Below are positions 51,227 through 60,570 of a stretch of 64,000 bases of DNA, piece after piece. Below the pieces are notes generated by a model. That model did not search any database. It worked only from the letters and a program-made list of their open reading frames with translations, and was not told the origin of the DNA. The stretch's first letter is position 1, and each line of letters starts with the position of its first letter. This stretch comes from Lysinibacillus_B sp031181585 (GTDB lineage Bacteria; Bacillota; Bacilli; Bacillales_A; Planococcaceae). The position numbers and the translations under genes are program-made. The stretch covers positions 3,224,001-3,288,000 of the forward strand of contig NZ_CP154840.1 in NCBI RefSeq assembly GCF_047301505.1, in the 5' to 3' direction.

Positions 51227-52399
51227 TTATTCATACTTAACCCGTTTCAATGGCTGATCGTACAGTAAACACGGAATGATGGCAACAATAAGTGCAATAG
51301 CAAGGAAGATGGCAAGCACCTGCATACCATACACATCGACCATCACCCCGCCGATCAGCGGTCCTACCATACGCCCTATTGTCGTTGCACTATTCACAAT
51401 CCCCTGATAGAAACCTTGCCTTCCTTCCGGTGCCAGTTTGTTTGCTACTAACGGGATAACCGGTGTAAAGAATACTTCTCCCAATGTCAGAACCACCATG
51501 GCAGCGGCAAACATTTTAAAATCTCCTGCAATTGATACCAGGCCAATTGAGGCAGACATCAGTACCAGCCCTAATATTAATTGGTGTTTCAGTTTATCCT
51601 CCCACATCCGGACAATTGGCCGGATGAATGGCTGTACTCCTACAATTAATAGTCCATTAATCGTCCATAGTAAACTATATTGAGAGAGGCTCATCCCCAG
51701 CTCCTGTGTATAGGAAGAGATCGTCGCGCTCCACTGTGAATACGACATCCAGCAGAACACGAGGGAGATACATAGTATCAATATAGCAAATAACGGTGCT
51801 TTTGATTGGGGGCCTGCCCCTTCTGCAATCACATTTTTCGGTGCAATGCCTGCCTGTTTAAATCGTCTGAAGGCAAAAACAGCAATAAAGAAGAACACTG
51901 CGTATGTCGCCAGGTTCGTAATGAAAACATATTCAAAGTTAATATCAGCAATTACTCCAGCCAGTGCAGGACCGATCGCCACTCCTACATTGTTTGCTAA
52001 GAATAATGTGTTGAAGGCTTTTCTTCCCCCTTCCGGCCAGGCGCTGCCGATGAGGGCATACATTGCAGGAAAGACAATTCCGCCGCTGAACCCGACCATT
52101 GTCAGTAAAATGACATACTGGGGCCAGTCATGCCACACTGTCAAAAGGGCTAATGTGACTAAATTACATACGACCCCAAAGACAATTGTCTTATATCCTC
52201 CTAATCTATCAAATAAATAACCGCCAAGCAGATTGCCAAATACACCTGCTAACGAATTCAACATTAAAACAAATCCTGCCACGGTAAGCGACTTTCCTAA
52301 ATAATCATGAATATAAATACTATTTAGAGGCCACAAAAATGAGCTTCCGACTGTATTTACAAACATTCCTACAACTAAAAACCACACACTTTTCGGCAT
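51227..52399 (-). CDS. yttB: MFS transporter (YttB-like multidrug exporter)
   Basis: A 390-residue inner-membrane protein with 12 predicted helices. It has the DHA1-type motif A GGYLFDRLGGYK between helices 2 and 3. I chose ATG 52399 (MPKSVWFLVVG) after TGGAGGAA; the frame continues to 52429. No regulator gene adjoins. The substrate is unknown. Confidence 0.88.
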   Translation of the reverse strand: MPKSVWFLVVGMFVNTVGSSFLWPLNSIYIHDYLGKSLTVAGFVLMLNSLAGVFGNLLGGYLFDRLGGYKTIVFGVVCNLVTLALLTVWHDWPQYVILLTMVGFSGGIVFPAMYALIGSAWPEGGRKAFNTLFLANNVGVAIGPALAGVIADINFEYVFITNLATYAVFFFIAVFAFRRFKQAGIAPKNVIAEGAGPQSKAPLFAILILCISLVFCWMSYSQWSATISSYTQELGMSLSQYSLLWTINGLLIVGVQPFIRPIVRMWEDKLKHQLILGLVLMSASIGLVSIAGDFKMFAAAMVVLTLGEVFFTPVIPLVANKLAPEGRQGFYQGIVNSATTIGRMVGPLIGGVMVDVYGMQVLAIFLAIALIVAIIPCLLYDQPLKRVKYE

Positions 52400-52533
52400 A
52401 AAATTTCCTCCATTAATTTCAAGCTCCAAACAGTAAGTCTATGCGTAATTCGTAAAATGTACAAGAAAAAGATTTTCTGTTATGTCAGAGTGTCCTCTGC
52501 ATGTTAAAATAGGGCGTTAGAGGAGTGACATAT

Positions 52534-53490
52534 ATGACAGAAACAAATTTCCCTTTCCCTTCAGATGGAAAGCGTTATTATACATGGAATCGCTATTTGC
52601 GGAATGAATTTGGAAAAAAAGTATATAAAGTTGCACTGGATGCCGGTTTTGACTGCCCGAACCGGGATGGCACAGTTGCTTTTGGCGGCTGTACTTTCTG
52701 CTCCGCTGCCGGCTCGGGAGATTTTGCAGGTGATAAGGTTGATCCGATCCCTGTTCAATTTGAAAAGATCAAAGCAAAAATGGAGAATAAATGGAAGGAT
52801 GGCCTGACAATGGCCTATTTCCAAGCATATACAAATACGCATGCTCCGCTTGAAGTATTAAAAGAAAAGTTTGAAGCAGCACTTGCTTGTGAAGGTGTAA
52901 TGGGGCTTAGTATTGCTACACGTCCTGATTGCCTCCCTGATGACGTTGTCGAATATTTGGCTGAGCTAAATGAACGCACGTATCTTTGGGTAGAGCTTGG
53001 CCTGCAGACTGTGCATGAAAAAACAGCGAACCTGATCAACCGGGCACATGACTATCAAACATATGTTGAAGGTGTAGAAAAACTGCGCAAGCACAATATC
53101 CGTATTGTCACACATATCATTAACGGTTTGCCGCTGGAAGACTACGATATGATGATGGATACAGCACGGGAAGTAGCGAAGCTCGATGTCCAAGGCATCA
53201 AGATCCATTTACTGCATTTGTTAAAGGGTACACCTCTTGTGAAGCAGTATGAAAAAGGAATGCTGGAGTTCATGGAAAAGGATGCTTATATCAACCTTGT
53301 AGCCGATCAGCTAGAGGTGCTGCCACCTGAAATGATCGTTCACCGTATTACAGGTGATGGACCGATTGATCTCATGATTGGGCCAATGTGGTCAGTTAAT
53401 AAATGGGAAGTACTGAATGGCATTGATGCGGAGCTGGAACGACGCGGCTCATGGCAAGGCAAGTACTACCAGGCGGAAGTGGCAAAATGA
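52534..53490 (+). CDS. ytqA: Radical SAM protein YtqA (TIGR01212)
   Basis: 318 residues from ATG 52534 (GAGGAG upstream; an in-frame GTG lies at 52525). The cluster motif is the family's extended type: CPNRDGTVAFGGCTFC holds three cysteines that bind [4Fe-4S]. LSIATRPDCLPDDV and ELGLQTVHEKT follow, with HIINGLPLEDYDMM. Substrate unproven in most species; homologues act on tRNA or other macromolecules. It is coupled to ytqB by an ATGA overlap. Confidence 0.92.
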   Translation: MTETNFPFPSDGKRYYTWNRYLRNEFGKKVYKVALDAGFDCPNRDGTVAFGGCTFCSAAGSGDFAGDKVDPIPVQFEKIKAKMENKWKDGLTMAYFQAYTNTHAPLEVLKEKFEAALACEGVMGLSIATRPDCLPDDVVEYLAELNERTYLWVELGLQTVHEKTANLINRAHDYQTYVEGVEKLRKHNIRIVTHIINGLPLEDYDMMMDTAREVAKLDVQGIKIHLLHLLKGTPLVKQYEKGMLEFMEKDAYINLVADQLEVLPPEMIVHRITGDGPIDLMIGPMWSVNKWEVLNGIDAELERRGSWQGKYYQAEVAK

Positions 53491-54068
53491 AGCTGGAACG
53501 AGTTCTACAATATGCGCAGACATTATTAAAATCAGCAATCAGCAATGGGGATATTGCAGTTGATGCAACAGCCGGCAATGGTCATGATACACTGTTTTTA
53601 GCCGGGCTTGTTGGCGATGACGGCTTTGTCTATGCATTTGATGTACAAAAGCAGGCAGTCGATGCGACACTTCACCGTTTGCTCGACAATGCCCTTGAAC
53701 ATCGGGCAGTTGTCCTAAAAGATGGGCACGAAAATGTGGCAAAATATGTAGACAAGCCTATTTCAGGCGCCATATTCAACCTGGGTTACCTGCCGGGTAG
53801 TGATCATGAGGTGATTACACGCCCGAATACGACTATTCAGGCTTTAAAGAGCCTATTAAAGCTCCTGAAGGTCGGCGGCATTATCGTGCTTGTTATTTAT
53901 CATGGGCATGAAGGCGGCAAAAAGGAACGTGATGAGGTCATTCGATTTGTAAGCGATCTGCCTCAGAAATATATTCACGTGCTGCGCTACGAATTTTTGA
54001 ACCAGAAAAATGACCCTCCATTTGTTATTGCATTAGAAAAGGTCAAAGAATTGCCCCTTGAGAGCTGA
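53487..54068 (+). CDS. ytqB: Class I SAM methyltransferase YtqB
   Basis: 193 residues, ATG 53487 overlapping the ytqA stop. VDATAGNGHDTLFLA is the SAM-binding motif, AIFNLGYLPGSDH the post-I motif characteristic of YtqB. Members are rRNA-methylase-like; work on the B. subtilis protein supports tRNA modification with the radical SAM partner, as I recall. The stop codon is inside the downstream terminator. Confidence 0.92.
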   Translation: MKLERVLQYAQTLLKSAISNGDIAVDATAGNGHDTLFLAGLVGDDGFVYAFDVQKQAVDATLHRLLDNALEHRAVVLKDGHENVAKYVDKPISGAIFNLGYLPGSDHEVITRPNTTIQALKSLLKLLKVGGIIVLVIYHGHEGGKKERDEVIRFVSDLPQKYIHVLRYEFLNQKNDPPFVIALEKVKELPLES

Positions 54069-54095
54069 GGAATCTATCCTCGGCTCTTTTTTAAT
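54061..54095 (+). terminator. Terminator of ytqAB
   Basis: An AGAGCTGAGGA/TCCTCGGCTCT stem with a 5-nt loop, then TTTTTTAAT. It includes the ytqB stop. Confidence 0.88.
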
Positions 54096-54172
54096 AAAAG
54101 CTCACTCCAAGGTCCCCTTATTTTATTTAAAAACTCACCTTCTTCGGCTATTTTCTCAGAGCCATATTTATG

Positions 54173-54198
54173 GTATATTAATTTCTGAATTTTCAGAA
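54173..54198 (+). promoter_or_regulatory. Promoter and inverted repeat of the LysE-type gene
   Basis: Extended -10 TGGTATATT is followed at 54183-54198 by TTCTGA-ATTT-TCAGAA, an inverted repeat over the expected start of transcription and a possible operator. Confidence 0.35.
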
Positions 54199-54219
54199 CA
54201 AAATAGATTGGTGGTTTTT

Positions 54220-54849
54220 ATGGATAATCTCTCTTTCTTTTTACTTATGTGTATATTGCTCATCATTTTGCCAGGCCCCGATACAGCCATCGCTACTAAA
54301 AACACACTTGTTAACGGTCGGAGCGGAGGGTTAAAAACAATGCTCGGTTCATGCTGCGGCTTACTGATCCATACATTCGCTGCAGTAATAGGGCTCTCTG
54401 CAATCCTTGTAAAATCAGCCTATTTGTTCACGGTCATTAAATATGTAGGGGCTGTGTACTTATGCTATTTAGGAGTTAAAACCTTGTGGTCCATAAAAAA
54501 TCTTTACAAACAGCTGCCTGATGAATTGCAAGAAAACAATAACTACACAGGGCAGCCGTGTTTTAAACAAGGCTTCCTTACGAATGTCACAAATCCAAAG
54601 GTTGCTGTATTCTTTTTGACGTTCCTGCCTCAATTTGTCGACGGAACAAGTCAAACGGTGTTCCCCTTCCTCCTGATGGGGCTTCTTTATACAGGGTTAA
54701 CAGCTATATGGTTTGTATTTTACATTTACTTATTGGATAAAATCAGCAGCTTCATGAAAAAAACACGAACAAAACTTGCAATTGAAGGGGTAACGGGTAC
54801 TATTTTAATTGCTTTCGGTATTAAGCTTGCCTTTGAAAAAAGCCACTGA
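54220..54849 (+). CDS. LysE/RhtB-family amino-acid exporter
   Basis: 209 residues, six hydrophobic segments. The family signature LPGPDTAIATKNTLVNGRSGGL is near the N-terminus and NVTNPKVAVFFLTFLPQF in the middle. I chose ATG 54220 (MDNLSFFLLMC) with GGTGG upstream; the frame starts upstream at 54058 inside ytqB but has no similarity there. Substrate (a hydrophobic or basic amino acid) not predictable. Confidence 0.88.
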   Translation: MDNLSFFLLMCILLIILPGPDTAIATKNTLVNGRSGGLKTMLGSCCGLLIHTFAAVIGLSAILVKSAYLFTVIKYVGAVYLCYLGVKTLWSIKNLYKQLPDELQENNNYTGQPCFKQGFLTNVTNPKVAVFFLTFLPQFVDGTSQTVFPFLLMGLLYTGLTAIWFVFYIYLLDKISSFMKKTRTKLAIEGVTGTILIAFGIKLAFEKSH

Positions 54850-54863
54850 TTCAGTGGCTTTTT
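54836..54863 (+). terminator. Terminator of the LysE-type gene
   Basis: An AAAAAGCCACTGA/TCAGTGGCTTTTT palindrome spanning the stop codon. Confidence 0.85.
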
Positions 54864-54955
54864 GTATTTCTTAAGAAAATCTTCAGAAATGCAGGCTCTA
54901 TATCTTCATATTTGCCTTTTACACTTAGCTTATTAACACAAAAAGGAATGAGCAT

Positions 54956-55639
54956 ATGATTACAGTTCAATCATTACACCACGCCTTCATGATCGGCAAG
55001 AAAGGCAAGGAAAAGAAGGTGGAAGTATTAAAAGGGATTAATTTCGAGGTACAGCAGGGAGAAATCGTTTCGATCGTCGGTAAAAGCGGTTCTGGAAAGT
55101 CTACCCTCTTACAGGTTATTGCCGGCTTTCTAAAACCGAATTCTGGCTCTGTATTCATTAAAGATACCGAGACTGCAGTATTTACTGAAAAGCAAAGCGC
55201 TGCCTTTCGCTTAAATCACTTCGGTTTCATTTTCCAAAACTTTCAACTCCTCCCCGGCCAAAATGTTGTTGAAAATATTGAGCTGCCCCTAAAGCTGAAA
55301 GGAATCAGTCCAGCAATACGCCAGAAAAAGGTGCAGGACATGCTTAAAAGAGTTGGTTTGACAGAGGTGGCAGACCACTATCCAAATGAGCTATCCGGCG
55401 GACAGCAGCAGCGTGTATCGATTGCCCGGGCAATGATTACCGATCCTCCTATCGTTTTAGCGGACGAACCGACTGGCAGTTTGGATATGCAGACAGAACA
55501 AGAAATTCTCCAACTCATGCAGCAACTAAACAGGGAAAGCAATGTCACTTTCATCATCATTACCCATGACGAGGAAGTAGCTTCTATCGCGGACCGTATC
55601 TTGCGTATGACTGATGGATTATTAATGGAGGAAGTGTAG
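54956..55639 (+). CDS. ABC transporter ATP-binding protein (MacB/LolD type)
   Basis: 227 residues. Walker A GKSGSGKST, Q-loop FIFQNFQLLP, signature LSGGQQQRVSIARAM, Walker B IVLADEPTGSLD and the H-loop THDEE are complete. It belongs to the MacB group, which drives extracytoplasmic mechanotransmission rather than classic transport. The permease starts one base after its stop. No histidine kinase pair adjoins, unlike antimicrobial-peptide modules of this family. Confidence 0.92.
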   Translation: MITVQSLHHAFMIGKKGKEKKVEVLKGINFEVQQGEIVSIVGKSGSGKSTLLQVIAGFLKPNSGSVFIKDTETAVFTEKQSAAFRLNHFGFIFQNFQLLPGQNVVENIELPLKLKGISPAIRQKKVQDMLKRVGLTEVADHYPNELSGGQQQRVSIARAMITDPPIVLADEPTGSLDMQTEQEILQLMQQLNRESNVTFIIITHDEEVASIADRILRMTDGLLMEEV

Positions 55640-55640
55640 T

Positions 55641-56924
55641 ATGTTATTTAAAGATCAATTGCAATTTGTTTGGCAGCATATGAAGAAAAATAAGATGCGC
55701 GTCACAACTACCGTTCTGGCTGCCATGATTGGCTGTGCCTTTTTAATCGTATTAGCCTCAATCGGGTTTGGTATTCAGGAGACGATGCGTAATGAAATTT
55801 TAAATCAAGAGAAAATTACGGAAATCGAGCTCTGGGGTGATGAAAGCCTAACCGCCGAGGATGAAAAGTGGATAAATGACGTAGAGCATGTCAATGTCGT
55901 ATTAAAAAAATGGGATGTCGCAGCTTCCGTCTTGTCGACCTTCGAAGATCGTACAGGCTATTCACAGGGAGCAATATTTGATATGGAGGCGCAATCAAAA
56001 CTTCCATCGAATTTAAGCGAGGGACGTTTACCAACGGCACCAAATGAAATTATTGTCGGCTACCATTACGCTCAAAATTTATTAAACGAAGCGGATCAGG
56101 CAGAAATCGAGCGCAAGTCAAGAGAAGCGGAAGCAAATGGGACATGGTACAACGGTGAAGAAGAAGGCTATAAAGGAGAGATTATCGGAAAAACAGTAAC
56201 GCTCGAGTTTGAAGATGGTGAAGGAGATCAAGAGGTGCAATCTGGGGAATTCACGGTTGTCGGTGTCTTAAAGAAGCCTTCATATGAATGGTATATTGAT
56301 TCTTCCGTTATTTTTGGACAGGGTGTACAAACGATACTCCCATCCTTAGAAGCATACCCTACAACAACGATTTTTGTAGATTCACTTGAAAATGTAATCC
56401 CTGTATTAGACATCTTAAAAGAACAAGGTTACCAAGTGTATTCCGTTGTGGAGCAATTAGAGGAAATGGATCTATTCTTCCTGATCTTCAAAATCGGTCT
56501 TGTATTTATCGGAACAATTGCTGTATTAATTGCCTCTATCGGTATCTTCAACACGATGACGATGGCTGTGACAGAACGTACACGTGAAATTGGCGTGTTA
56601 AAGGCAATTGGTGCCTCTCCGGCATTGATTCAACGATTGTTTTTAATGGAAAGTGCATTTATCGGCTTGTTAGGCACAGGCTTGGCGATTATTCTTTCGT
56701 ATGCGATTAGCTTTGGGGCAAACGCTATTCTGCCGCATGTACTCGCCTATGCTTTATCGGAGGATGATCTGACAGGTTATGAACTTACGTTTTCTGTCAT
56801 TCCATTCAGCCTTGTACTGATTGCAGGGGGCATCAGCCTGCTGGTGGCAATCTTATCCGGCTGGCGTCCTGCACGTAAAGCAACAAAAATTGAAGTTATC
56901 CAAGCACTGCGTCAGGAATTATAA
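55641..56924 (+). CDS. ABC transporter permease (MacB/FtsX type)
   Basis: 427 residues. One N-terminal membrane helix (about 20-45) is followed by a large extracytoplasmic domain (about 50-270) and three C-terminal helices. TERTREIGVLKAIGASPALIQRLF is the MacB/FtsX coupling helix. ATG follows GGAGGAAG. The substrate may be a lipid-linked or peptide compound; that is not evident. Confidence 0.9.
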   Translation: MLFKDQLQFVWQHMKKNKMRVTTTVLAAMIGCAFLIVLASIGFGIQETMRNEILNQEKITEIELWGDESLTAEDEKWINDVEHVNVVLKKWDVAASVLSTFEDRTGYSQGAIFDMEAQSKLPSNLSEGRLPTAPNEIIVGYHYAQNLLNEADQAEIERKSREAEANGTWYNGEEEGYKGEIIGKTVTLEFEDGEGDQEVQSGEFTVVGVLKKPSYEWYIDSSVIFGQGVQTILPSLEAYPTTTIFVDSLENVIPVLDILKEQGYQVYSVVEQLEEMDLFFLIFKIGLVFIGTIAVLIASIGIFNTMTMAVTERTREIGVLKAIGASPALIQRLFLMESAFIGLLGTGLAIILSYAISFGANAILPHVLAYALSEDDLTGYELTFSVIPFSLVLIAGGISLLVAILSGWRPARKATKIEVIQALRQEL

Positions 56925-56927
56925 ACA

Positions 56928-56961
56928 AAAGGATGAGGGTCTGCCCTCATCCTTGTTTTAT
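56928..56961. terminator. Bidirectional terminator after the ABC operon
   Basis: An AAGGATGAGGG/CCCTCATCCTT stem with a 4-nt loop, then GTTTTAT, shared with the converging gene downstream. Confidence 0.85.
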
Positions 56962-58220
56962 TTATTCACAATAACTTGTTCTTTAAAATAGATTGTATTT
57001 GGAAAGTTATAGAAATAAATCTTTACGGGGGCTTTCATTTCTATTGGATACGTATAATCCACTTGATTCCATGTACTGGAGAATGATTCCATTTCAAAAC
57101 GTCTCCCGTCTGCATCAATCGCATGACTTAAACGAACCTCTGTCCCCTCCTCCTCTTCAATTGTAATAACACCACCCTGTCTTATTTTAAACTTCACCTT
57201 TCCTATTGCGGGCTGCTTTAGAACGATTTGCTTGCTGAAATCTACTTCAACATAATTATCATCCTTCGGCAATACATCTATATTTTCGAGTTCAATCGTG
57301 AGGGAATCCGCTGAGTTGACTGCATCACTTTCGAATAAGTAAATGACTTCACCATAAGAAAGATTATTTAACCCTGTTAATCCATTCTCTGGTGTATTTA
57401 CTGGCTCTCCTTGCTCATTGAAAACACGTACATGGCCAACATTTAGAATTTGCATCGAATTGCTTGCATCAGATGTTATACGAAGACGGGTCGATGTTGG
57501 TGCAATCGTGATATCTTTTACAATCAGTTTTTGCCCCTCATACGAAAATGTTTGATCGATTTTATATACTTGTTTTTTCACTATATCGCTTTTGATCGTA
57601 AAAGGAATTTCGAACGTTGTTTCCTCCTTATCGCCAAACGTTATTTGAAGCTCAAAGTTTTTCTTATTAGGCAGATTTTCGCCTTCGACAGTTTGAAAAA
57701 TTGTATCCTCTATATATTTTTTTATTTCTCCGTCTACCGGCGAGCCATAACTGGATGCCCCGTCTAATTCCTTCCCATCCTGTAAAATTGTTACCGACCG
57801 TACTGGAAGCTTTGCAATATTATATGGCGCCTCTAGTGAATAACGAATTTTCATCCCCGTTTCATCGGCCAGCACCCCTTTTACTGTAAGGGTTAGATTG
57901 TTTTTCGTTTCACTAATGTCAAGCTCCTCATAAGTATATTTTTCATCCCTTTGATCCTCTGTAAGGAACAATACAACCTCTGTAAAGCCAGGGACAAGCG
58001 TCATTGTTTCAGCAAAAGGCGGAATGAAACGGATAGACAGGATGAATGCCAAAGCAGCTGCCGCTGTAAGTACTGTATAATAGCGCCAGTTACTTATCCG
58101 CCGTTTTTCTTTCTGTACTTTCTGGAGGGCCCTATGCCGGGTTTTTGCTAATTGTTCTTTTGGTACGTTGATTTGATCTAACTCTTTGTTCAATTTCTCG
58201 AAATCAAATGGGGTAGTCAT
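56958..58220 (-). CDS. DUF4179-type membrane protein, putative anti-sigma factor
   Basis: 420 residues. A cytoplasmic N-terminus (1-46) of Lys/Arg-rich helix, one membrane helix (about 48-68), then a large extracellular beta-rich domain with DUF4179-type features (ETKNNLTLTVKGVLADETGM). ATG 58220 shares bases with the sigma stop (TGATG), with GGGAGGG upstream, so it is coupled. It would hold the sigma factor at the membrane; I see no zinc motif. Signal unknown. Confidence 0.8.
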   Translation of the reverse strand: MTTPFDFEKLNKELDQINVPKEQLAKTRHRALQKVQKEKRRISNWRYYTVLTAAAALAFILSIRFIPPFAETMTLVPGFTEVVLFLTEDQRDEKYTYEELDISETKNNLTLTVKGVLADETGMKIRYSLEAPYNIAKLPVRSVTILQDGKELDGASSYGSPVDGEIKKYIEDTIFQTVEGENLPNKKNFELQITFGDKEETTFEIPFTIKSDIVKKQVYKIDQTFSYEGQKLIVKDITIAPTSTRLRITSDASNSMQILNVGHVRVFNEQGEPVNTPENGLTGLNNLSYGEVIYLFESDAVNSADSLTIELENIDVLPKDDNYVEVDFSKQIVLKQPAIGKVKFKIRQGGVITIEEEEGTEVRLSHAIDADGRRFEMESFSSTWNQVDYTYPIEMKAPVKIYFYNFPNTIYFKEQVIVNK

Positions 58221-58714
58221 CAATCTGTCCCTCCCTGTCCAAAAAGTAGCTTTAATTTCTTTAATGCGTGATGCACACGTGATTTCACTGTACCTTCGGG
58301 AATGTTTTGCACACTCGCAATCTCTTTGTTTGTTCGTTGCTCAACATATTTTAAAAATATAACCTGCTGTTCCTGCTCTGATAGCCTGCTAATCATATCA
58401 AGCACTTCAAAATCCATTTTCTGTTCGTAGCTTGGCTCAGCGTAGTCAGGAACATAATCCAGTCGTTTCTTTTTCATATCCAGGCAAATATTAATCAGCA
58501 CCCGTACAAACCATGTATTTATATAGGCAGGTTCTTTAACCTGATGAATTTTCTTGAATACCCGGTACGCGAGCTCCTGTATTGCATCTAGTGCATCCTG
58601 TTCATTACGCAAATAAGCATACGCCGTCCTGTATAAGGTTTCTTCATAGTGCTCTAGAAGAGATAAAATGGCCTGTTCATCTCCGCTGATTGCCCTTTTT
58701 GCCATTTGCTCCAT
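58220..58714 (-). CDS. ECF-type RNA polymerase sigma factor (second)
   Basis: 164 residues. Region 2 includes YAYLRNEQDALDAIQELAYRVFKKI and INTWFVRVLINICLD; region 4 is LSEQEQQVIFLKYVEQRTNKEIASVQNIPEGTVKSRVHHALKKLK. First gene of a two-gene operon, and downstream of both an ECF-like promoter and the 21-bp array. Subgroup not resolved. Confidence 0.92.
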   Translation of the reverse strand: MEQMAKRAISGDEQAILSLLEHYEETLYRTAYAYLRNEQDALDAIQELAYRVFKKIHQVKEPAYINTWFVRVLINICLDMKKKRLDYVPDYAEPSYEQKMDFEVLDMISRLSEQEQQVIFLKYVEQRTNKEIASVQNIPEGTVKSRVHHALKKLKLLFGQGGTD

Positions 58715-58743
58715 AATTCACCCACTTATCTCTCTTTATGTAT

Positions 58744-58772
58744 TAGACCGTACAATTGAATAAATCGTTCAA
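58744..58772 (-). promoter_or_regulatory. Candidate ECF-type promoter of the second sigma operon
   Basis: On the minus strand, TTGAAC (58767-58772), 17 bp, GGTCTA (58744-58749). It has the same spacing as the TGAAAC-17-TGTCTA element of the first sigma operon. Confidence 0.45.
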
Positions 58773-58794
58773 AATCGATGGAAATTTTTTTGTC

Positions 58795-58920
58795 TGTCTA
58801 TTATTTGGCTAGGTTTGTCTATTAATAGGCGGCTTTTGTCTATTAATTAGTCCACATTGTCTATTACTGGTCACCTTTTGTCTATTATCTAGCTAATGTT
58901 GTCTATTAATCTGCAAAATA
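58795..58920. repeat. Six phased copies of TGTCTATTA at exact 21-bp spacing
   Basis: TGTCTATTA begins at 58795, 58816, 58837, 58858, 58879 and 58900. All nine bases are identical in six of six copies, and each copy is 21 bp from the next. The 12 bp between copies differ freely. On the minus strand the core reads TAATAGACA. It lies between the agcS-type terminator and the second sigma operon promoter, about 25 bp beyond its -35. Confidence 0.95.
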
Positions 58921-58953
58921 AAAAAGCTGCTTCAAAATACGAAGCAGCTCTCT
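58919..58953 (-). terminator. Terminator of the alanine symporter gene
   Basis: On the minus strand, an AGCTGCTTC/GAAGCAGCT stem with a 6-nt loop, then TTTTTATTTTG. It abuts the phased array. Confidence 0.85.
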
Positions 58954-58959
58954 ACCTTA

Positions 58960-60411
58960 TTATTCTCCCCTATTTCGCTTTTCCCAGAAATCAGCATTTT
59001 TAATGCCTAATTTAATAGGATCGAAGACAGGATCTTTTCCTTCTTTCTTCTGTCTTTCATAGTCTTTCAAGGCGACTAGGGCCGGCTTCATGATAAAGAG
59101 CATTGCTAACACATTGATCCATACCATGAGTCCAAGACCTGCATCACCTAATGCCCACGCTAGATCCGATGTTCTCACTGCCCCATAGAATGCTGAAGCA
59201 AGTAGAACAAATTTCAATATCCAGGTAAAGATAACTTCTCCTTTACCCCTCAACATATATGAAACATTTGTTTCCGCAATATAATAATAGGCCATTAAAG
59301 TTGTAAATGCGAAGAAGAATAGTGCAATTGCAACAAATCCTGAACCAAAATTATTTAAACTTGGGAATGCTTCTGTAACTGCTGCCTGTGTAAATTCTGA
59401 ATATGTAATGCCAGGTGCATACTCTACAACCAATTCACCCTCTGCATCACCTACATTCGTATTGTACGTACCCATGAATAAAATCATTAGTGCCGTTGCC
59501 GAACATACCAACAATGTATCGATATAAATAGACGCTGCCTGTACCAGACCTTGTTTAGCTGGGTGGGAAACTTCTGCGGCTGCAGCAGGGTGAGCTCCTG
59601 TCCCTTGACCGGCCTCATTCGAGTATACCGCACGTTTAACTCCCCAGAAGATCGCCGAACCAATCATACCTCCAAAAACAGCATCTTGATTAAACGCACT
59701 ACGCACGATTAAAGCAAGCACATCGGGTACTGCATTGATATTTATAATAATGACAATTCCTGCAACCAGTAAGTACAATCCTGCCATAAATGGAACTAAG
59801 ATTTGGGCAGCGTTCGCAATACGTTTAACTCCCCCGATGATAATAAAACCTAGTAAAACAATAACTACTAAACCAGTAATCCATGGCTCAATATTAAACG
59901 CATTGTTAACTGCACCGGCAATTGCGTTCGATTGTACACCTGGCATTAAAATTGCTACTGCTAAGATTGCTGAAATTGCAAAGATGATTCCAAACCATCT
60001 CATTCCAGTCGCTTTTTCAATGTAGAATGCTGGTCCCCCGCGATATAACCCGTTTTTCTTTTCCTTATAGATTTGTGCTAATGTTGACTCTACATAAGCC
60101 GTTGAAGCACCGATAAATGCAGTGACCCACATCCAGAAAATAGCCCCCGGACCACCAAATGCAATGGCAGAAGCGGTACCGACAATATTCCCTGTCCCTA
60201 CACGTCCTGATAAAGCAATCGACATGGCCTGGAAAGAAGACACTCCTGCTTCAGATTTTTCCCCTTTGAACATTAATTTGAACATATCCCCGATTAAACG
60301 GACCTGGCAAAACTTCGTTAAGATAGAAAAGAAAAGGCCTACGATTAAAATGCCGTAAATCATTACTGGTCCCCAAAGAATACCGTTCAACCATCCAATA
60401 AAATCTTCCAT
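58960..60411 (-). CDS. Sodium/alanine symporter (AGCS family)
   Basis: A membrane protein of 483 residues with about 10-11 helices, transporting alanine or glycine with sodium. The AGCS signature occurs as SGRVGTGNIVGTASAIAFGGPGAIFWMW, and the second motif as NEAGQGTGAHPAAAAEVSHPAKQG. I chose ATG 60411 (MEDFIGWLNG) after AAAAGGGG; the in-frame GTG at 60420 overlaps that site. It appears monocistronic. Confidence 0.93.
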   Translation of the reverse strand: MEDFIGWLNGILWGPVMIYGILIVGLFFSILTKFCQVRLIGDMFKLMFKGEKSEAGVSSFQAMSIALSGRVGTGNIVGTASAIAFGGPGAIFWMWVTAFIGASTAYVESTLAQIYKEKKNGLYRGGPAFYIEKATGMRWFGIIFAISAILAVAILMPGVQSNAIAGAVNNAFNIEPWITGLVVIVLLGFIIIGGVKRIANAAQILVPFMAGLYLLVAGIVIIININAVPDVLALIVRSAFNQDAVFGGMIGSAIFWGVKRAVYSNEAGQGTGAHPAAAAEVSHPAKQGLVQAASIYIDTLLVCSATALMILFMGTYNTNVGDAEGELVVEYAPGITYSEFTQAAVTEAFPSLNNFGSGFVAIALFFFAFTTLMAYYYIAETNVSYMLRGKGEVIFTWILKFVLLASAFYGAVRTSDLAWALGDAGLGLMVWINVLAMLFIMKPALVALKDYERQKKEGKDPVFDPIKLGIKNADFWEKRNRGE

Positions 60412-60532
60412 TCTCCACACCCCTTTTTAAATTTATTTTATTATTTTGAAATTCACTATATTACAAAATACTCATCCATTCAACTAATTTTTAAAATTTT
60501 TGAAATATTCCTTTTTTATAGTCGAAGAATGT

Positions 60533-60567
60533 TAAAAAGCGCAATGAACTATTTATTCATTGCGCCT
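60533..60567 (-). terminator. Terminator of ytpA
   Basis: On the minus strand, a GCGCAATGAA/TTCATTGCGC stem with a 7-nt loop, then TTTTTAACA. Confidence 0.85.
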
Positions 60568-60570
60568 CTT

